64,000 nucleotides of DNA, from NCBI RefSeq assembly GCF_028735875.1, contig NZ_CP117834.1, positions 372,001 to 436,000 on the forward strand. The letters are read 5' to 3'. Positions within the stretch are counted from its first letter, which is position 1, and every line of letters begins with the position of its first letter. Made by a program: the position numbers and the translations under genes. This DNA is from Shouchella hunanensis. GTDB taxonomy: Bacteria; Bacillota; Bacilli; Bacillales; Bacillaceae_D. The notes beneath the pieces are model-generated. The model worked only from the letters and a program-made list of their open reading frames with translations, ran no database searches and had not been told where the DNA came from. Of this stretch, positions 62,061-64,000 are shown one piece after another.

Positions 62061-62103
62061 AGTTCTCCTCCTCTATTGCTTGTTCAATACTCACTCAAAC
62101 ACG

Positions 62104-62334
62104 TTATGTTAAAGTAAAACATATCTTATTTATCTTTTCTAGTAATTGAGCTGGTGTCTCACCAGCAACATACGTATCATTAATGAACAGAAAATGCTCT
62201 TGGTTACACACTCCACACTGTGTTAAACAGCCATATTCTACTATTTCAACGTGTGGAAGTGACAGTAAGGAGTTAATGACTTCATCTGTCCCATTATGTA
62301 CATTGTTCATGCAGCACTCAATCAACATCTTCAC
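62104..62334 (-). CDS. yuzB: YuzB-family (DUF1450) protein
   Basis: About 76 residues. The pattern EYGCLTQCGVCNQEHFLFINDTYVAGE with CCMNN near the N-terminus matches YuzB: conserved Cys residues suggest a thioredoxin-like/ferredoxin-like small fold. Function unknown. GTG at 62334 has GAGG eight bases upstream; ATG at 62328 is the alternative. B. subtilis yuzB is divergent from yutJ; here a TetR frame intervenes. Confidence 0.82.
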   Translation of the reverse strand: MKMLIECCMNNVHNGTDEVINSLLSLPHVEIVEYGCLTQCGVCNQEHFLFINDTYVAGETPAQLLEKINKICFTLT

Positions 62335-62426
62335 TTCGTTCACCTCTTTTTTATGCTACTTTGTCACTACTGTAAAGTCAATCTGAATCAAACGTATTGG
62401 TAAAAGAAGAAAGTATAAATTTTGGG

Positions 62427-62478
62427 TTGTCGAATGAAAGCACAATCGGTATAATCAAAACTGACCAGAGTCATTTTT
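62427..62478 (+). promoter_or_regulatory. Promoter and dyad operator of the TetR-YutJ frame
   Basis: TTGTCG (62427-62432), 17 bases, perfect TATAAT (62450-62455). Directly after the -10, AAAACTGAC and GTCATTTTT form a near-perfect dyad around CAGA (62457-62478; core TGAC/GTCA) that covers the expected start point near 62462. A TetR protein bound there would repress its own transcript. Confidence 0.65.
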
Positions 62479-62541
62479 AGTTCCAATCACTCGTAACCGA
62501 GGTGAAAAAACAAACCGTATTCTTTAAACGGTTTTTAAAAA

Positions 62542-64000
62542 ATGAATCAATCGAAAAAAAACCGAACACGATCTGCCATACTTCAATCTGCACATACCTT
62601 ATTTTATGAAAAAGGGTTTGAAGAAACAACGGTTGCAGAAATTACAAAAGGAGCACATGTAGCGAAAGGTACATTCTTTAACCACTTCCCTACAAAAGAA
62701 TCCATTTTACACGCTCTATTTGAGAAACAATTGTTAGAGCTATTAAATCAACAGCAAGAGAACCTTTCTTCAGAAACAATCTTAACGCAAATTCGTTCAA
62801 GCTTACTTTATTTACTAAAGGATTATGATATTCATCCTAGCCTAACGATTCAAACTTGGAAACATGTAATTGAAAATGAAAAGCGCTTGCACACCTATTG
62901 GGTTGAGCTGTTAGAAAAAGCTTACGAAACACTTTCGTTAGCAGAGAGAGAGCATTACGCTCATATTATTAACAGCCATATTGCCTATACGATGAGTGCT
63001 TTCCATCAAGAATCCACAAGAATAGGACTTGTTCATCGAGCGATGTCCTTAATTGAAACTAGTTTTAACGCAATTTCGCTTAAAAGGAGATCTCTACTTA
63101 TGAAGAAACTCGTTGTACTTGGAGCAGGTTATGGTGGTATGCGCGTCTTACAAAGACTGCTACCAAATGACTTACCAAAAGACTGGGAAATTATTCTCGT
63201 TGATGAAATGCCTTATCACTGTCTAAAAACTGAATACTATGCACTTGCAGCTGGAACCGCATCAGATCACCATTTACGAGTTACCTTCCCAGAAGATGCT
63301 CGTCTACAAATTAAATACGCAACTGTCACTGCTATCCACGCTGAAGACCACTCTATCCAGTTGAACAACGGTGAAACCCTTGCCTTCGATAAACTTGTTA
63401 TCGGTTTAGGCTGTACAGACAAATATCACGGCGTACCTGGTGCGGATACATATACGTATAGCATCCAAACGATGAGTGCGACTCGCCGCACGTATGAAGC
63501 GCTAAATAATGTTAGACCAGAAGGCGTCGTCTCCATTGTAGGTGCTGGCTTGAGTGGCGTTGAATTAGCAAGTGAGCTACGCGAAAGTCGACCTGACCTC
63601 TCAATTAAACTATTTGATCGCGGCGAATCTGTTATGAGTCAGTTCCCTAAGAAATTAAGCGCATATGTTCAAAATTGGTTTGTAGAGCACGGAGTTGATG
63701 TCAGCAACAATTCAAACATTACGAAAGTAGAACCCGGCGCACTTTACAATCATGATGAACGAATTGAAAGTGATGCAGTCATTTGGACTGCTGGTGTCCA
63801 GCCTGTTCGTGTCGTACGCGATCTAGATGTAGAAAAAGATCGATCTGGACGTATCATTTTAACACCACAACATTTTATCCCCAATCATCCGGATATCTTT
63901 GTCGTTGGTGATTGTGCGAGCTTACCTCACGCACCAAGCGCACAGCTTGCGGAAGGGCAAGCGGAACAAATCGTTACCATCTTAAAACATCAATGGAAAG
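62542..64000 (+). CDS. TetR-family regulator in continuous frame with NADH dehydrogenase YutJ (3' partial)
   Basis: The first 186 codons encode a full TetR protein: HTH segment RSAILQSAHTLFYEKGFEET, then TVAEITKGAHVAKGTFFNHF and PTKESIL, followed by an all-helical ligand domain. No stop codon follows; codon 187 is the ATG of yutJ and the frame stays open to the window end. The predicted product is a TetR-flavoprotein fusion. An in-frame TAA at 62536 fixes the start at 62542 or later. The nearest Shine-Dalgarno (GAGGTG, 62499-62504) is 37 bases away across a hairpin. A lost stop by one-base indel is the alternative. Confidence 0.75.
   Translation, partial: MNQSKKNRTRSAILQSAHTLFYEKGFEETTVAEITKGAHVAKGTFFNHFPTKESILHALFEKQLLELLNQQQENLSSETILTQIRSSLLYLLKDYDIHPSLTIQTWKHVIENEKRLHTYWVELLEKAYETLSLAEREHYAHIINSHIAYTMSAFHQESTRIGLVHRAMSLIETSFNAISLKRRSLLMKKLVVLGAGYGGMRVLQRLLPNDLPKDWEIILVDEMPYHCLKTEYYALAAGTASDHHLRVTFPEDARLQIKYATVTAIHAEDHSIQLNNGETLAFDKLVIGLGCTDKYHGVPGADTYTYSIQTMSATRRTYEALNNVRPEGVVSIVGAGLSGVELASELRESRPDLSIKLFDRGESVMSQFPKKLSAYVQNWFVEHGVDVSNNSNITKVEPGALYNHDERIESDAVIWTAGVQPVRVVRDLDVEKDRSGRIILTPQHFIPNHPDIFVVGDCASLPHAPSAQLAEGQAEQIVTILKHQWK
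63100..64000 (+). CDS. yutJ: Type II NADH dehydrogenase-like flavoprotein YutJ (internal start, 3' partial)
   Basis: Starts MKKLVVLGAGYGGMRVLQRL, matching the beginning of B. subtilis YutJ as I recall it, with AAAGGAG ten bases upstream of the ATG. About 300 residues are present; some 50 are missing past the window edge. FAD site GAGYGGMRV, NADH site VGAGLSGVELASEL near residue 147, and VVGDCASLPHAPSAQLAEGQ near residue 268. It would oxidise NADH and pass electrons to menaquinone. Independent initiation here would release YutJ without the TetR part. Confidence 0.88.
   Translation, partial: MKKLVVLGAGYGGMRVLQRLLPNDLPKDWEIILVDEMPYHCLKTEYYALAAGTASDHHLRVTFPEDARLQIKYATVTAIHAEDHSIQLNNGETLAFDKLVIGLGCTDKYHGVPGADTYTYSIQTMSATRRTYEALNNVRPEGVVSIVGAGLSGVELASELRESRPDLSIKLFDRGESVMSQFPKKLSAYVQNWFVEHGVDVSNNSNITKVEPGALYNHDERIESDAVIWTAGVQPVRVVRDLDVEKDRSGRIILTPQHFIPNHPDIFVVGDCASLPHAPSAQLAEGQAEQIVTILKHQWK

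Noticed and set aside
1-64000. CRISPR array, insertion sequence, prophage, rRNA or T-box leader
   Set aside because: No regularly spaced repeats, transposase/integrase frames, terminal inverted repeats with target duplication, rRNA sequence or T-box core were seen.

Overview
The window is one stretch of a low-GC, endospore-forming Bacillaceae chromosome. The evidence is tripartite-receptor germination genes, a Spo0E-like gene, AGGAGG-type ribosome binding sites, and gene order matching two Bacillus subtilis regions (ytiB-ytpA-ytoA-metK-pckA-ytmA-ytlACD-ytkD, and the yug/yui/yum/yut block). The radical-SAM enzyme MqnE of the futalosine menaquinone route and the very acidic mature ends of exported lipoproteins suggest an alkaliphilic relative (Alkalihalobacillus/Shouchella-like) rather than B. 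subtilis. That placement is inference.

Layout. 1-9.5 kb: 3' end of a beta-carbonic anhydrase, lipase-like YtpA, YtoA, metK behind a SAM (S-box) riboswitch, pckA with a CcpN-like site on its -10, YtmA, the YtlA-C-D ABC importer and Nudix YtkD. 9.5-15 kb: MFS exporter, YwpF-like pair, PatB/MalY, two deoxynucleoside kinases, a membrane-anchored Mrr-like protein. 15-18.8 kb: Fur-controlled yclNOPQ petrobactin-type siderophore importer. 19-23.8 kb: PAP2 phosphatase, a 47-codon FbpA-like gene, small membrane proteins, ctaB, ppaC. 23.8-27.6 kb: germination-receptor operon in B-A-C order. 27.6-32.3 kb: a four-carbon acid-sugar (threonate/erythronate-type) operon with GntP transporter, PdxA2, kinase and DeoR regulator. 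32.4-42.9 kb: tRNA-Ala(GGC), yugN, pgi, ddl, alcohol dehydrogenase, yuzA, yugI, DEAD-box helicase, thiM, alaT-alaR, luxS. 43-51.8 kb: YihY, HU, yuiF, pepA, yuiD, yuiC, yuiB, yumB, yumC. 51.8-57.3 kb: mannitol operon mtlA-mtlR-mtlF-mtlD. 57.4-64 kb: amino-acid ABC binding protein and permease, yutM, Spo0E-like gene, mqnE, dapF, yuzB, and a TetR-type reading frame running without a stop into the YutJ NADH dehydrogenase.

How genes work together: metK and luxS serve the SAM/activated-methyl cycle. pckA, pgi, mtl and the acid-sugar operon feed central carbon metabolism. ctaB, mqnE, yumB and yutJ serve the respiratory chain (heme O, menaquinone, type II NADH dehydrogenases). ddl and dapF serve the cell wall.

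Most unusual points: (1) the in-frame TetR-YutJ fusion frame with its own promoter and dyad operator; (2) a mannitol permease with two intact tandem EIIB domains; (3) a hairpin with a U-run that contains the pgi Shine-Dalgarno sequence; (4) a strong ribosome binding site in front of two minimal ORFs ahead of yclN; (5) an 18-bp direct repeat and palindrome at the acid-sugar promoter. Several small genes missed by length-limited ORF calling were found at 19734, 32578 and 59447.
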